A stretch of 64,000 nt of DNA from the NCBI RefSeq assembly GCF_001913155.1, contig NZ_CP018760.1:124001-188000 (forward strand), in the 5' to 3' direction. The DNA comes from Maribacter hydrothermalis (GTDB lineage: Bacteria; Bacteroidota; Bacteroidia; Flavobacteriales; Flavobacteriaceae). Shown in pieces: positions 43,285-50,951 of the stretch. The notes beneath the pieces were generated by a model. That model ran no database searches, was not told the origin of the DNA, and was given only the letters and a program-made list of their open reading frames with translations. Every line of letters begins with the position of its first letter. Within the stretch, counting starts at the first letter, position 1. The position numbers and the translations under genes are program-made.

Positions 43285-44499
43285 ATGAACCCGTCTGCCT
43301 CTGGTTGGATAGAAAAATATGGATCGGTCGTTCAAAAACACCAAAATGCTTTTCCCGACTTTGATGTCCTATACCATGCGCTAAAAAAAAGTGGGTTTGT
43401 ATATGGTTTAAATTCTGGTATTCCTGAATTTATTCATCCTGAGCATCTATTATCTGAAGATGAAAAAGCTAAGATTAACCTCCTAAATGCGCTATACTTT
43501 ACATTTAAGATTAAAGGAGGTGAAGATTTTGACCAGTTTGTAGAGCAAGTATTTAAATTCTACGAAATATTAAAAATTAATAGTACGGGATTTTTCGGCA
43601 AACTACTTACGGGTAATAAAACATCCGCAAAGTTGGAAAAATTAATGACTTCAAGAATATATATTGAAGACAATATAATTAGTAAAACTTTTAACAGTCT
43701 AATAACCAACTCGCTTCTATTTATTGATGTCCTACTTTTTAAACACTATTTAAATGAATATGTTTCTTTGAAGGAAAAGGCAGAGGAAATTGAGTACTTA
43801 GCAATACATATTACCTACCATGCACTTAGCTCTAAGGAAATAAACAGGAAGGATAATAAACTTTCCCAACTATTAGCATCATCATTGACCTATATTAATT
43901 GTGCCGATAATAAATTTGATGGTTCTTACCGCGATAGGCTATTGAATAGTAAGGATATCTGGGAGAATCGCTATTTATTAGATATGGCATGCCTTACCGT
44001 TTGGGAAGATCATTCGTTGGACTATACGGAGTCTGAATTTATTTTTGGAATAGGAAAAGATTTAGGTTTTGAAAAGACTATAATTTTAGATTCAATTAAG
44101 GATGTCACCACATTTTTTCAATTAAATGTAGCTATTATTCCTTATTTAAAAGAAAAGAATCTTGCTAAGCAATTTTACGATAGTATGGGTAAAATTGTAA
44201 AAAAACTAATTTTACGCAATAGTAAAAGATTACTAAAAGAGTTGTCGCAAAGTGCTGAACTTGTAGCGTTGCTATCAAAATCTACGATGCGTGATTTAAG
44301 TAATGAAGAAAAGAAAAAAGTTCAAAATCAGCTTTTAGATATTTTCAAAAGTATACCTTCACTAGCTATTTTTATATTACCTGGCGGGGCAATTCTACTT
44401 CCTATATTTATTAAGTTAATACCAAAATTATTGCCTTCTGCTTTCGACGAAAACCGGATTGATGACGAAGATGTTGAGACAATTCGGGTAAAAAACTAA
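43285..44499 (+). CDS. LETM1-related protein
   Basis: A 404-residue protein. The C-terminal segment IPSLAIFILPGGAILLPIFIKLIPKLLPSAF (about 352-382) is the membrane helix and ribosome-binding-like motif of LETM1 proteins. The middle (DVLLFKHYLNEYVSLKEKAEEIEYLAIHITYHALSSKEINRKDNKLSQLLASSL; then VWEDHSLDYTESEFIFGIGKDLGF) looks like a TerB-type helical domain. Flavobacterial members are annotated as LETM1-related, sometimes biofilm-associated, but the function is unproven. It has its own promoter and stands between two minus-strand operons. Confidence 0.78.
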   Translation: MNPSASGWIEKYGSVVQKHQNAFPDFDVLYHALKKSGFVYGLNSGIPEFIHPEHLLSEDEKAKINLLNALYFTFKIKGGEDFDQFVEQVFKFYEILKINSTGFFGKLLTGNKTSAKLEKLMTSRIYIEDNIISKTFNSLITNSLLFIDVLLFKHYLNEYVSLKEKAEEIEYLAIHITYHALSSKEINRKDNKLSQLLASSLTYINCADNKFDGSYRDRLLNSKDIWENRYLLDMACLTVWEDHSLDYTESEFIFGIGKDLGFEKTIILDSIKDVTTFFQLNVAIIPYLKEKNLAKQFYDSMGKIVKKLILRNSKRLLKELSQSAELVALLSKSTMRDLSNEEKKKVQNQLLDIFKSIPSLAIFILPGGAILLPIFIKLIPKLLPSAFDENRIDDEDVETIRVKN

Positions 44500-44603
44500 C
44501 TGTATTTAGTAAAAGTATTCAGTATCAGTTGGCAGTCGCAGGTGGTAATATTAGGACTTAGGACAAAATAATAAACTGTTTACCTTAAAATACTTCCAAG
44601 CAT

Positions 44604-45368
44604 TTACTCTAACCAGAGCTTAAAGTCTTTTACTTTTTCTCTACTTACAATAATTTCAAGATTTGGATTATTATTTAGTTTTATCTGTAGCCTTGAATTG
44701 GTGTATGATATAATGTCTTTTATATACTCTATATTAACAAAATACTTTCTGCTGACTCTAAAAAATACTTGAGGTTTCAACTCCATTTCAAGTTGTTCCA
44801 ATGTAGTATCCAATAAGTAATTTCGACCATCTTTAGTTGCCGCATAAGTGCCTTTATTTTCACTATAAAAACACTCCACATCTTCAGAGTTTATAATTTT
44901 TATATGCTGACCTACTTTTGCTGTAAAGCGCTTTTTATATTCGCGTTCTAAGGGGTTAATCAATAGTTTTTTAATGTCCTCAAAATCTAAGGCTATCTTT
45001 TCAGGCCCTTTAACCGATTTAAAAAGTGTTTTATATTTGGTTACCGCATGTTCTAAATCTTCATCATCAATAGGTTTCAATAAATAATCTATACTATTTA
45101 ATTTAAACGCTTGTAATGCATATTCGTCAAAAGCCGTAGTGAAAATAATAGCACTATGAACCTCTATAACGTCGAAAATTTCAAAAGAGAGTCCGTCCGA
45201 TAATTGAATGTCCAAAAAAATTAAATCTGGATGTTCATTATTTTGAAACCATTCAATGGCCTCTTCAACTGAATGTAACATGGTAGAAACAGTTAAGTCA
45301 AGACTTTCTAGCATTCTACCCAACCTACGTGCTGCTGGTTTCTCGTCTTCAATGATAATGATCTTCAT
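44604..45368 (-). CDS. LytTR-type response regulator
   Basis: A 254-residue regulator with an N-terminal receiver domain (IIIEDEKPAARRLGRML; phosphoacceptor aspartate in PDLIFLDIQLSDG; TTAFDEYALQAFKLNSIDYLLKPI) and a C-terminal LytTR DNA-binding domain (FTAKVGQHIKIINSEDVECFYSENKGTYAATKDGRNYLLDTTLEQLE). It is the last gene of the operon starting with the LytS-like kinase at 48726 and is the natural partner of that kinase. Target genes are unknown; LytTR sites were not recognised here. Confidence 0.92.
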   Translation of the reverse strand: MKIIIIEDEKPAARRLGRMLESLDLTVSTMLHSVEEAIEWFQNNEHPDLIFLDIQLSDGLSFEIFDVIEVHSAIIFTTAFDEYALQAFKLNSIDYLLKPIDDEDLEHAVTKYKTLFKSVKGPEKIALDFEDIKKLLINPLEREYKKRFTAKVGQHIKIINSEDVECFYSENKGTYAATKDGRNYLLDTTLEQLEMELKPQVFFRVSRKYFVNIEYIKDIISYTNSRLQIKLNNNPNLEIIVSREKVKDFKLWLE

Positions 45369-45401
45369 GGTTCTTATATCGTTTAATTAGAATAGAATGT
45401 T

Positions 45402-45767
45402 TTAGTCTCTATTTGAATTTATAAATTTTTGAATTTGACGTTCTTCCCATTTCTTCATGTACCACGAAATATTACTAAATACAATAATGCCATGAATAGC
45501 AAGTATTATTCCCCAAACAATAGTAGTGCCATAAACATTCCAGTTAATCCAATTTAAAAAATCAGGATTTCCGATTGCATCTTTACTCACTAAAATGAAA
45601 ACAAACTTATGTCTTAAGAAGAATAAAATGATGGTTATTATAGCAAAAACTATTGCGTGATTATAGAAGCCTTTTATACTTGCCACTTTTGTTTTTGCTC
45701 TTTCATATTTAGACAACCTACTCAATTCTTCTGTTACAAGGTTATCGTTTGGTAGATTAGTTTCCAT
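45402..45767 (-). CDS. 2TM domain protein 1
   Basis: Starting at 45767 (METNLPNDNLVTEELSRL), the product is about 121 residues with the 2TM domain: a lead-in helix YERAKTKVASIKGFYNHAIVF, helix 1 to RHKFVF, helix 2 (WNVYGTTIVWGIILAIHGIIVFS) and the end SWYMKKWEERQIQKFI. An ATG at 45806 would extend into the remnant of another 2TM gene and is rejected. Both helices are anchored in the cytoplasmic membrane. The family is known only as an accessory in histidine-kinase operons of Bacteroidota. Confidence 0.84.
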   Translation of the reverse strand: METNLPNDNLVTEELSRLSKYERAKTKVASIKGFYNHAIVFAIITIILFFLRHKFVFILVSKDAIGNPDFLNWINWNVYGTTIVWGIILAIHGIIVFSNISWYMKKWEERQIQKFINSNRD

Positions 45768-45768
45768 G

Positions 45769-45863
45769 TTATCTATATTTTTCAAATTCGCGTTTATCTT
45801 CCTCAATGTATTTATTTATTTGACGAGCTGTGCATCAGTCTTATTTACCTTTGAAGTATTCAT
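45769..45863 (-). pseudogene. Deletion remnant of a sixth 2TM gene
   Basis: The 95 bases between two intact 2TM genes hold an ATG with 15 codons (MNTSKVNKTDAQLVK, then stop) and, in another frame, NKYIEEDKREFEKYR plus a stop. The latter parallels the C-terminus SKYVEQEERDAEKYR of the gene at 45865-46203. So the start and end of a 2TM gene remain while its middle was lost, probably by recombination between repeats. Confidence 0.6.
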
Positions 45864-45864
45864 A

Positions 45865-46203
45865 CTATCTATATTTTTCAGCATCTCTTTCCTCCTGTTC
45901 TACATATTTACTGATTTGGCGTTGTTCCCAATCTTTACTGAAAAAAGGATTAAAGCCAAACACCTTGGCCGCATGAAATGCCAAGCCAATTCCCCAGAAA
46001 AATGGAGTAGATATAGTTCCTATATTGAACAAAGCCTCTGAAAATGAAGCTCCGCCAGACATGATACCCATTATAGTAACAGTCATGACAAATAAATTTA
46101 CCAGTACGTAAACAAGTAGGTGAATATAAAATCCTTTTATCTCTTTTACCTTCTTTTGGGCTCTTGCCAATTTATCCGATTGATCAAATTCGTTTAGTTC
46201 CAT
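45865..46203 (-). CDS. 2TM domain protein 2
   Basis: A 112-residue protein: LARAQKKVKEIKGFYIHLLVYVLVNLFVMTVTIMGI (lead helix and helix 1), an extended loop SGGASFSEALFNIGTIST, PFFWGIGLAFHAAKVFGFNPFFSKDWEQRQISKYVEQEERDAEKYR (helix 2 and tail). The motif NPFF-KDWE--QI is shared with all copies. Its start overlaps the next gene upstream by ten bases, so translation is coupled. Confidence 0.88.
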   Translation of the reverse strand: MELNEFDQSDKLARAQKKVKEIKGFYIHLLVYVLVNLFVMTVTIMGIMSGGASFSEALFNIGTISTPFFWGIGLAFHAAKVFGFNPFFSKDWEQRQISKYVEQEERDAEKYR

Positions 46204-46484
46204 CTTTGTTTATTTTCTTCTTGTTGTAAAAACTCTTGTAATTTTCTTTCTTCCCAGTCACGATTCATAAACGGATTCAAGTTAAAGATTTTATTTGCTT
46301 TAAAAAACAGGCTAATACTTAATCCGAATACTACCCAAAGAAACCAAGCATATTCCCATTCGTTAAGGTAATAATTTAAAGCCGCTACGAGTATTATGGT
46401 TACGACAGCCGAGGCTACTTTACCATAAAATTCTTTGATTTCTTCTACTCTTTGTTTTGCCTTTTTATATTTGGTGTTTTCCAT
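46194..46484 (-). CDS. 2TM domain protein 3
   Basis: A 96-residue compact 2TM protein: YKKAKQRVEEIKEFYGKVASAVVTIILVAALNYYLNE and YAWFLWVVFGLSISLFFKANKIFNLNPFMNRDWEERKLQEFLQQEENKQRWN. The lead helix, the two hydrophobic helices and the NPF-NRDWEERK-- segment fit the family. It overlaps the following gene by ten bases. Confidence 0.87.
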   Translation of the reverse strand: MENTKYKKAKQRVEEIKEFYGKVASAVVTIILVAALNYYLNEWEYAWFLWVVFGLSISLFFKANKIFNLNPFMNRDWEERKLQEFLQQEENKQRWN

Positions 46485-46502
46485 GATCTTCAGTTTATTA
46501 GG

Positions 46503-46787
46503 TTATGATTCTTGCATGTATTCTTTGATCTTTCTTTCTTCCCACTTCTTACCGAAAAGTGGATTGTAACCGAAGGCATAAAGGCCGTTCATAATTACAC
46601 CGAATCCCCAACCCAATGCTGGAAAAATTGCCCAAGGAAAACTAGTGGTGTTATAATTGATATATGCTAAAATCGGAATTACAATACAGTATGCCAGTAA
46701 GTTGCCATAAAAACCTTTTATTGCTTCTACTTTGTCTTTTGCTTTTTGATACTTGTAATTATGGTCGTTTGTAAAATTTGATTCCAT
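46503..46787 (-). CDS. 2TM domain protein 4
   Basis: A 94-residue protein: YQKAKDKVEAIKGFYGNLLAYCIVIPILAYINYNTTSFPWAIFPALGWGFGVIMNGLYAFGYNPLFGKKWEERKIKEYM. It is the closest relative of the 2TM domain fused to the kinase (both have GNL-(A/T)YCIVIPILA and NPLFG--WEE-KIKE), so the kinase domain and this copy probably share a recent ancestor. Confidence 0.88.
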   Translation of the reverse strand: MESNFTNDHNYKYQKAKDKVEAIKGFYGNLLAYCIVIPILAYINYNTTSFPWAIFPALGWGFGVIMNGLYAFGYNPLFGKKWEERKIKEYMQES

Positions 46788-46930
46788 CTTTATATGTTTT
46801 AGGTTATTGTTATTTGATTGCTATACTTCAAATTTCGGCAGATAACCCAGGTTTTTAAAAAATGAAATACCCAGTTGTACTTTTTTATGACTGAATTGTA
46901 GAAAGTCGTATTTGCAAGAACTAAATTCCG

Positions 46931-47383
46931 TTAAAATCCATACGATTTCTTAGCACTTTCAATTTGTTCTTGTTCTGTTGTATTAGGATATAATAGGTAT
47001 TTAGGTGCTATAATGGGCTTTGAACTGGTGACGGTAATTTTGGTAATCGATGCAAACGGAAACTTGCCTTCTGTAAGTGTAAGAAGTACTTTTTCCATGC
47101 TAGAGAACGCTGAAGAAGATTTCTCAATAATTTCAGCCTCGCCTTTTAACTGAAATCCTTTTTGCTTTAACACGTCTATAAAACTGATACACACATTTTT
47201 ATTCGTCCTTATATTCTTAACCGTTTGTGGCGATGCTATATTGGCTACAATAATGATATCATCTTCATAAAAGCTAAATATCTCTTTTGGCGATACATTG
47301 GGAATATTTTCTGTAGATGATGTTGCCAACCAACACAAAACACTTTCATTTATAGACGATTTAACCTCTTCTGTTAGCTTCAT
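46931..47383 (-). CDS. Pyridoxamine 5'-phosphate oxidase family protein
   Basis: A 150-residue split-barrel flavoprotein-like domain: LTEEVKSSINESVLCWLATSSTENIPNVSPKEIFSF, IIVANIASPQTVKNIRTNKNVCISFIDVLKQKGFQLKGEAEI, in the pattern of FMN-binding PNPOx-like proteins. The insertion of this gene between the kinase and the free-standing 2TM genes is notable. It may provide flavin- or redox-related function, but no role is known. It follows the kinase gene by 20 bases. Confidence 0.8.
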   Translation of the reverse strand: MKLTEEVKSSINESVLCWLATSSTENIPNVSPKEIFSFYEDDIIIVANIASPQTVKNIRTNKNVCISFIDVLKQKGFQLKGEAEIIEKSSSAFSSMEKVLLTLTEGKFPFASITKITVTSSKPIIAPKYLLYPNTTEQEQIESAKKSYGF

Positions 47384-47403
47384 AACATCTATTTAAAACA
47401 CAT

Positions 47404-48726
47404 TTAGAAATTGTCTTTCTCCATCAATTCCTTGATTTTTTTCTCCTCCCAATCTCTACCGAATAAAGGATTTATTCCATATGCTTTTAAGCCATGGGCT
47501 ATTAAACCTATTCCCCACCCAACAGCCGGAAAAATGACCCACGTAAAACTAGTGGTTCTATAATTGATGAAGGCAAGTATCGGAATTACTATACAGTACG
47601 ATGTTAGATTGCCATAGAAACCCTTAATTTCTTCTACACGTTTTTTAGCTTTCTCATAGCGCTTGGCACTAATGTGAGAATCTTGTGTTTCTCTAAAAGA
47701 TATAGCGTTGGTCAACATAGGCAAGCGGACCTTAAATTCATTCGAGGTCTTAAAAATTTGCATTTCTTTCCTGGTTAAAATTGCATATCGTTGCCTTATG
47801 TTCTGTAACCCAACCCCACTACTCTTTTTAACTACTTGCTTTTCTTGAAGATTATTGGTGACGTATAAATACCCATCTTCCTCATAAATTTTAATATGCA
47901 ATGGTTTAGAAGAAGTTACCACATTGTGCTTCACTGCATTCTCTAATAACAATTGTAATGATAATGGAACAATTTTGGCTTCTGGGTCTGTTGCCAAATC
48001 GGGTATTTCAAATATGATACTGTCTTCAAAACGCATTTTTAAAAGTCGTACATAAGTTCTGGCAAATTTTAGTTCTTCATCTACAGGAATTAAATTTTTG
48101 CTCTTCTGCTCTAATACATAACGATATACTTTAGACAAAGACGTCGTAAATTTTTGTGCCTGTATAGGATCTTCTTCTATGAGACTTGTTAATACATTTA
48201 AACTGTTAAACAGAAAATGCGGGTCTAATTGATTTTTTAAAGCATCGAATTTTGCCGATGCCGAACCTGCTATTATTTTTTGTTCTTTTACCTTGGTATC
48301 TTGTAATGCTTTGTAAAAATAGAATGCATGTATAAATAATGAAATGAATACTGCTACTATAATAAAAATCAAATAGGTTTCACTATCCTCATTTGAAATG
48401 AAATCGGCAAAAGGCCGTTTAAAATATCCAACAAAAAGTAGCATTCTAAGTATGCCGTAAGCAACTACTATAATTGTAATTGAACCTAATGAACCAAATA
48501 ATAAACGCTTCTTTGGTGCTTGATCCCAAGAGTATTTCTTAGAAATATAATCATCGTAGTATACATTAATAATAGTTAATATTGTAGTTATACCAATAAC
48601 AATGATTATATGTTCAGCTTGTTCTCGCCAAATAAAGGGTTCACCCCAGCTAAGTACTTGCTCAACAACAATAATCGCCATGGATATTAAAATACTGTAC
48701 TTAACTATTTTTGAAAAAATACTCAT
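47404..48726 (-). CDS. LytS-like histidine kinase with C-terminal 2TM domain
   Basis: A 440-residue sensor kinase. Four N-terminal membrane helices (residues about 8-140), then the His_kinase region with phosphoacceptor H170 in NQLDPHFLFNSLNVL, and the ATP-binding part (PLSLQLLLENAVKHNV, SSGVGLQNIRQRYAIL). Residues 353-440 form a complete 2TM domain (RYEKAKKRVEEIKGFYGNL ... NPLFGRDWEEKKIKELM). So the protein would span the membrane six times, with the kinase core between two membrane parts. It starts the operon that ends with a LytTR response regulator. Confidence 0.9.
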   Translation of the reverse strand: MSIFSKIVKYSILISMAIIVVEQVLSWGEPFIWREQAEHIIIVIGITTILTIINVYYDDYISKKYSWDQAPKKRLLFGSLGSITIIVVAYGILRMLLFVGYFKRPFADFISNEDSETYLIFIIVAVFISLFIHAFYFYKALQDTKVKEQKIIAGSASAKFDALKNQLDPHFLFNSLNVLTSLIEEDPIQAQKFTTSLSKVYRYVLEQKSKNLIPVDEELKFARTYVRLLKMRFEDSIIFEIPDLATDPEAKIVPLSLQLLLENAVKHNVVTSSKPLHIKIYEEDGYLYVTNNLQEKQVVKKSSGVGLQNIRQRYAILTRKEMQIFKTSNEFKVRLPMLTNAISFRETQDSHISAKRYEKAKKRVEEIKGFYGNLTSYCIVIPILAFINYRTTSFTWVIFPAVGWGIGLIAHGLKAYGINPLFGRDWEEKKIKELMEKDNF

Positions 48727-48935
48727 TTAATATGCTTTATTTTCAAATCGTAAAATGTTAGATTCAGGCTTTTAAAAATAGGGATTTCCTTTCAGAAGTA
48801 TAATTCTTTCTTTTTGATTACCCTGCACAACAACAAACATGACACCTTTTCTATTAAACAAAAAAAATTACTTTCCGAAATGTCAATTAAGACACCCGAA
48901 CTGTAATTTAAACTATTAAAAGAGTTGTTTGGTTT

Positions 48936-50066
48936 TTAATTTGAAAAAGTAAATTCTGGAAGTTTTATTATTTCGCCTCCTTTTTGGGCAGATTCATGTG
49001 ATAAAATACCCACACAAGTAATATTTGCCGATTGTTTTGCATTTGGATAAGGCGAAGTTCCATTAATTAATCCGTCAATAAAGGCATGTACCAAATGTGG
49101 GTGAGAGCCTCCGTGCCCTGCCCCTTGGGTAAATGAAAGATGTTGATTATCACCTTCGTCATACACACCATGCGTAGTAAATGCCTGAATTTCTTTAGGC
49201 AATAGTTTAGCAAAATCGGGACTTTCAACTTCTTCCGGAATTTCTGGTTCTGGTTTTTTAGCGGTATGTACTACCAAAGGTTTCCCTTCTATTAAAGGCC
49301 ATTCTACCGATTTTTTGGAGCCATAGACCTCAAAACTTTCTCTGTATTGACGGGCGACATCAAACAAGGAACGATAAACTTGTGCGCTTAAATCTGAATT
49401 TCTGAATTTTATATGGGTGGTTTCTACAGCGTATGGTGAGTTATATTCTTTAATTAACTCTTCACGAATAGTTCCTGAACCAAAGCAAGAAACATACTCC
49501 GCTTCATTCTGTGTCAATCCTAAAACTGGACCAACACAGTGTGTGGCATAATGCATTGGCGGTAAACCAGGCCAGTAATTTGGCCATCCGTCCATATCTT
49601 GTTGATGACTTGCTTTTAAAAATTGAACTTTTCCTAATTCCCCTTTTTCATAAAGCTCTTTCATGTAAAGAAACTCACGGGCATATACCACGGTTTCCAT
49701 CATCATATAGGTAAGTCCGGTTTTTTCTGTCAATTCAACAATTTGTCTGCATTCATCTACCGTAGTTGCCATAGGCACTGTACATGCCACATGCTTACCT
49801 GCTTTTAGCGCTTTTATAGATTGCTCGCCATGATTTGGAATAGGAGTATTTATATGAACAGCATCTATTTCTTTATCTTTTAATAATTCTTCATAGGATG
49901 TATATCTCTTTGAAATACCAAAAGCATCAGCAATCTCATTTAATTTATCTTCATTACGTTGACATACTGCCACCAACTCGGCATTTGGATGCATTTTATA
50001 AATAGGAATGAATTCTGCCCCAAAACCAAGGCCTACAATGGCTATTCTTATTTTCTTTTTGCTCAT
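48936..50066 (-). CDS. Gfo/Idh/MocA family oxidoreductase
   Basis: A 376-residue NAD(P)-dependent dehydrogenase: Rossmann motif IAIVGLGFGAEFIPIY near the N-terminus, CTVPMATTVDECR with the family's proline context (usually EKP; here CTVP), and the C-terminal beta-sheet domain. The EKP lysine position reads VPM, so the usual catalytic lysine is absent from that motif. It is the last gene of a four-strand-sharing operon with a sugar isomerase/epimerase and a large dehydrogenase, implying oxidation of a keto-sugar or inositol-like compound. Confidence 0.88.
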   Translation of the reverse strand: MSKKKIRIAIVGLGFGAEFIPIYKMHPNAELVAVCQRNEDKLNEIADAFGISKRYTSYEELLKDKEIDAVHINTPIPNHGEQSIKALKAGKHVACTVPMATTVDECRQIVELTEKTGLTYMMMETVVYAREFLYMKELYEKGELGKVQFLKASHQQDMDGWPNYWPGLPPMHYATHCVGPVLGLTQNEAEYVSCFGSGTIREELIKEYNSPYAVETTHIKFRNSDLSAQVYRSLFDVARQYRESFEVYGSKKSVEWPLIEGKPLVVHTAKKPEPEIPEEVESPDFAKLLPKEIQAFTTHGVYDEGDNQHLSFTQGAGHGGSHPHLVHAFIDGLINGTSPYPNAKQSANITCVGILSHESAQKGGEIIKLPEFTFSN

Positions 50067-50076
50067 TTTGATACTT

Positions 50077-50937
50077 TTAATCGTTAAACGTTTGTTTTAA
50101 AAATTGTAGTCCTTGTTGCGCGAATTCATCTTGGGTTTTGGCCATAGTTTTCCATATACATACCGCAGCGGCTAATTCTTTAATTTCTGGTGTAAAGCTT
50201 TCTATGACCAATCCACCATTGTAATTTATATCTTGGAGTCCTAGTTTAAAATCGTTCCACGGAGTGAGCCCCGTTCCAGGTACTCCCCTATGGTTCTCAG
50301 AAACTTGAACATGTATTAATTTATCACCAACAGTATTTATAGCTTTTCTTATATTTTTTTCTTCAATAGTCATATGAAAGCCATCTAGCAAAACACGTGC
50401 AGAGGCGTGATTAATATCTTTAACCATGCGCATTAAATCATCGGCTGTATTGACCAAATCAGATTCAAATCTATTTAAGGACTCTAATGCTATAGATAGC
50501 TCATGTCCTTCAGCTATGATACATACTTTTTGTAAGTTGGTTACCGCCAAATCCCATTCCATTTTACGCTGGTCCTTTGAAACCATACGAGCCTTGCCTA
50601 CTGCAGAATACATTGGTCCTGCCAAAAATTTTACCCCTAAAATATTACAGATTTCAAAACACAGTTCTAAATAATCAAAACACTGTCTATGCACTTTTGG
50701 GTCTTCATGCGTAAGATCTTTTGTTGGACCAAAAGCACCGCAAACAGATGCTTTTAAACCATTATCAATTAGTGCCTTTTTTATTTCTTTTGCATCTATT
50801 AAAAGAGGGTCTTCCACAGGTATTTCAACCAAATCATACCCCATTGCCTTTATTTTTGGGAATAGTTCTATACTGTTTGTTGTAAATGGTGATTGCCATA
50901 GCCATGTACTCACCCCGAAATCAATTTTATTCTTCAT
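50077..50937 (-). CDS. Sugar phosphate isomerase/epimerase (TIM barrel)
   Basis: A 286-residue xylose-isomerase-like TIM barrel: MGYDLVEIPVEDPLL, the glutamate in ALESLNRFESD, the ARVLLDGFHMTIEEKN strand with its aspartate and histidine, IHVQVSENHRGVPGTG and GGLVIESFTPE. The residues of the divalent metal site (E, D, H, E) appear in order. It is cytoplasmic and probably an epimerase/isomerase of a keto-sugar. It lies 10 bases before the Gfo/Idh/MocA gene and 14 after the large fusion gene. Confidence 0.88.
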   Translation of the reverse strand: MKNKIDFGVSTWLWQSPFTTNSIELFPKIKAMGYDLVEIPVEDPLLIDAKEIKKALIDNGLKASVCGAFGPTKDLTHEDPKVHRQCFDYLELCFEICNILGVKFLAGPMYSAVGKARMVSKDQRKMEWDLAVTNLQKVCIIAEGHELSIALESLNRFESDLVNTADDLMRMVKDINHASARVLLDGFHMTIEEKNIRKAINTVGDKLIHVQVSENHRGVPGTGLTPWNDFKLGLQDINYNGGLVIESFTPEIKELAAAVCIWKTMAKTQDEFAQQGLQFLKQTFND

Positions 50938-50951
50938 GTAAGTGCTCTTAA

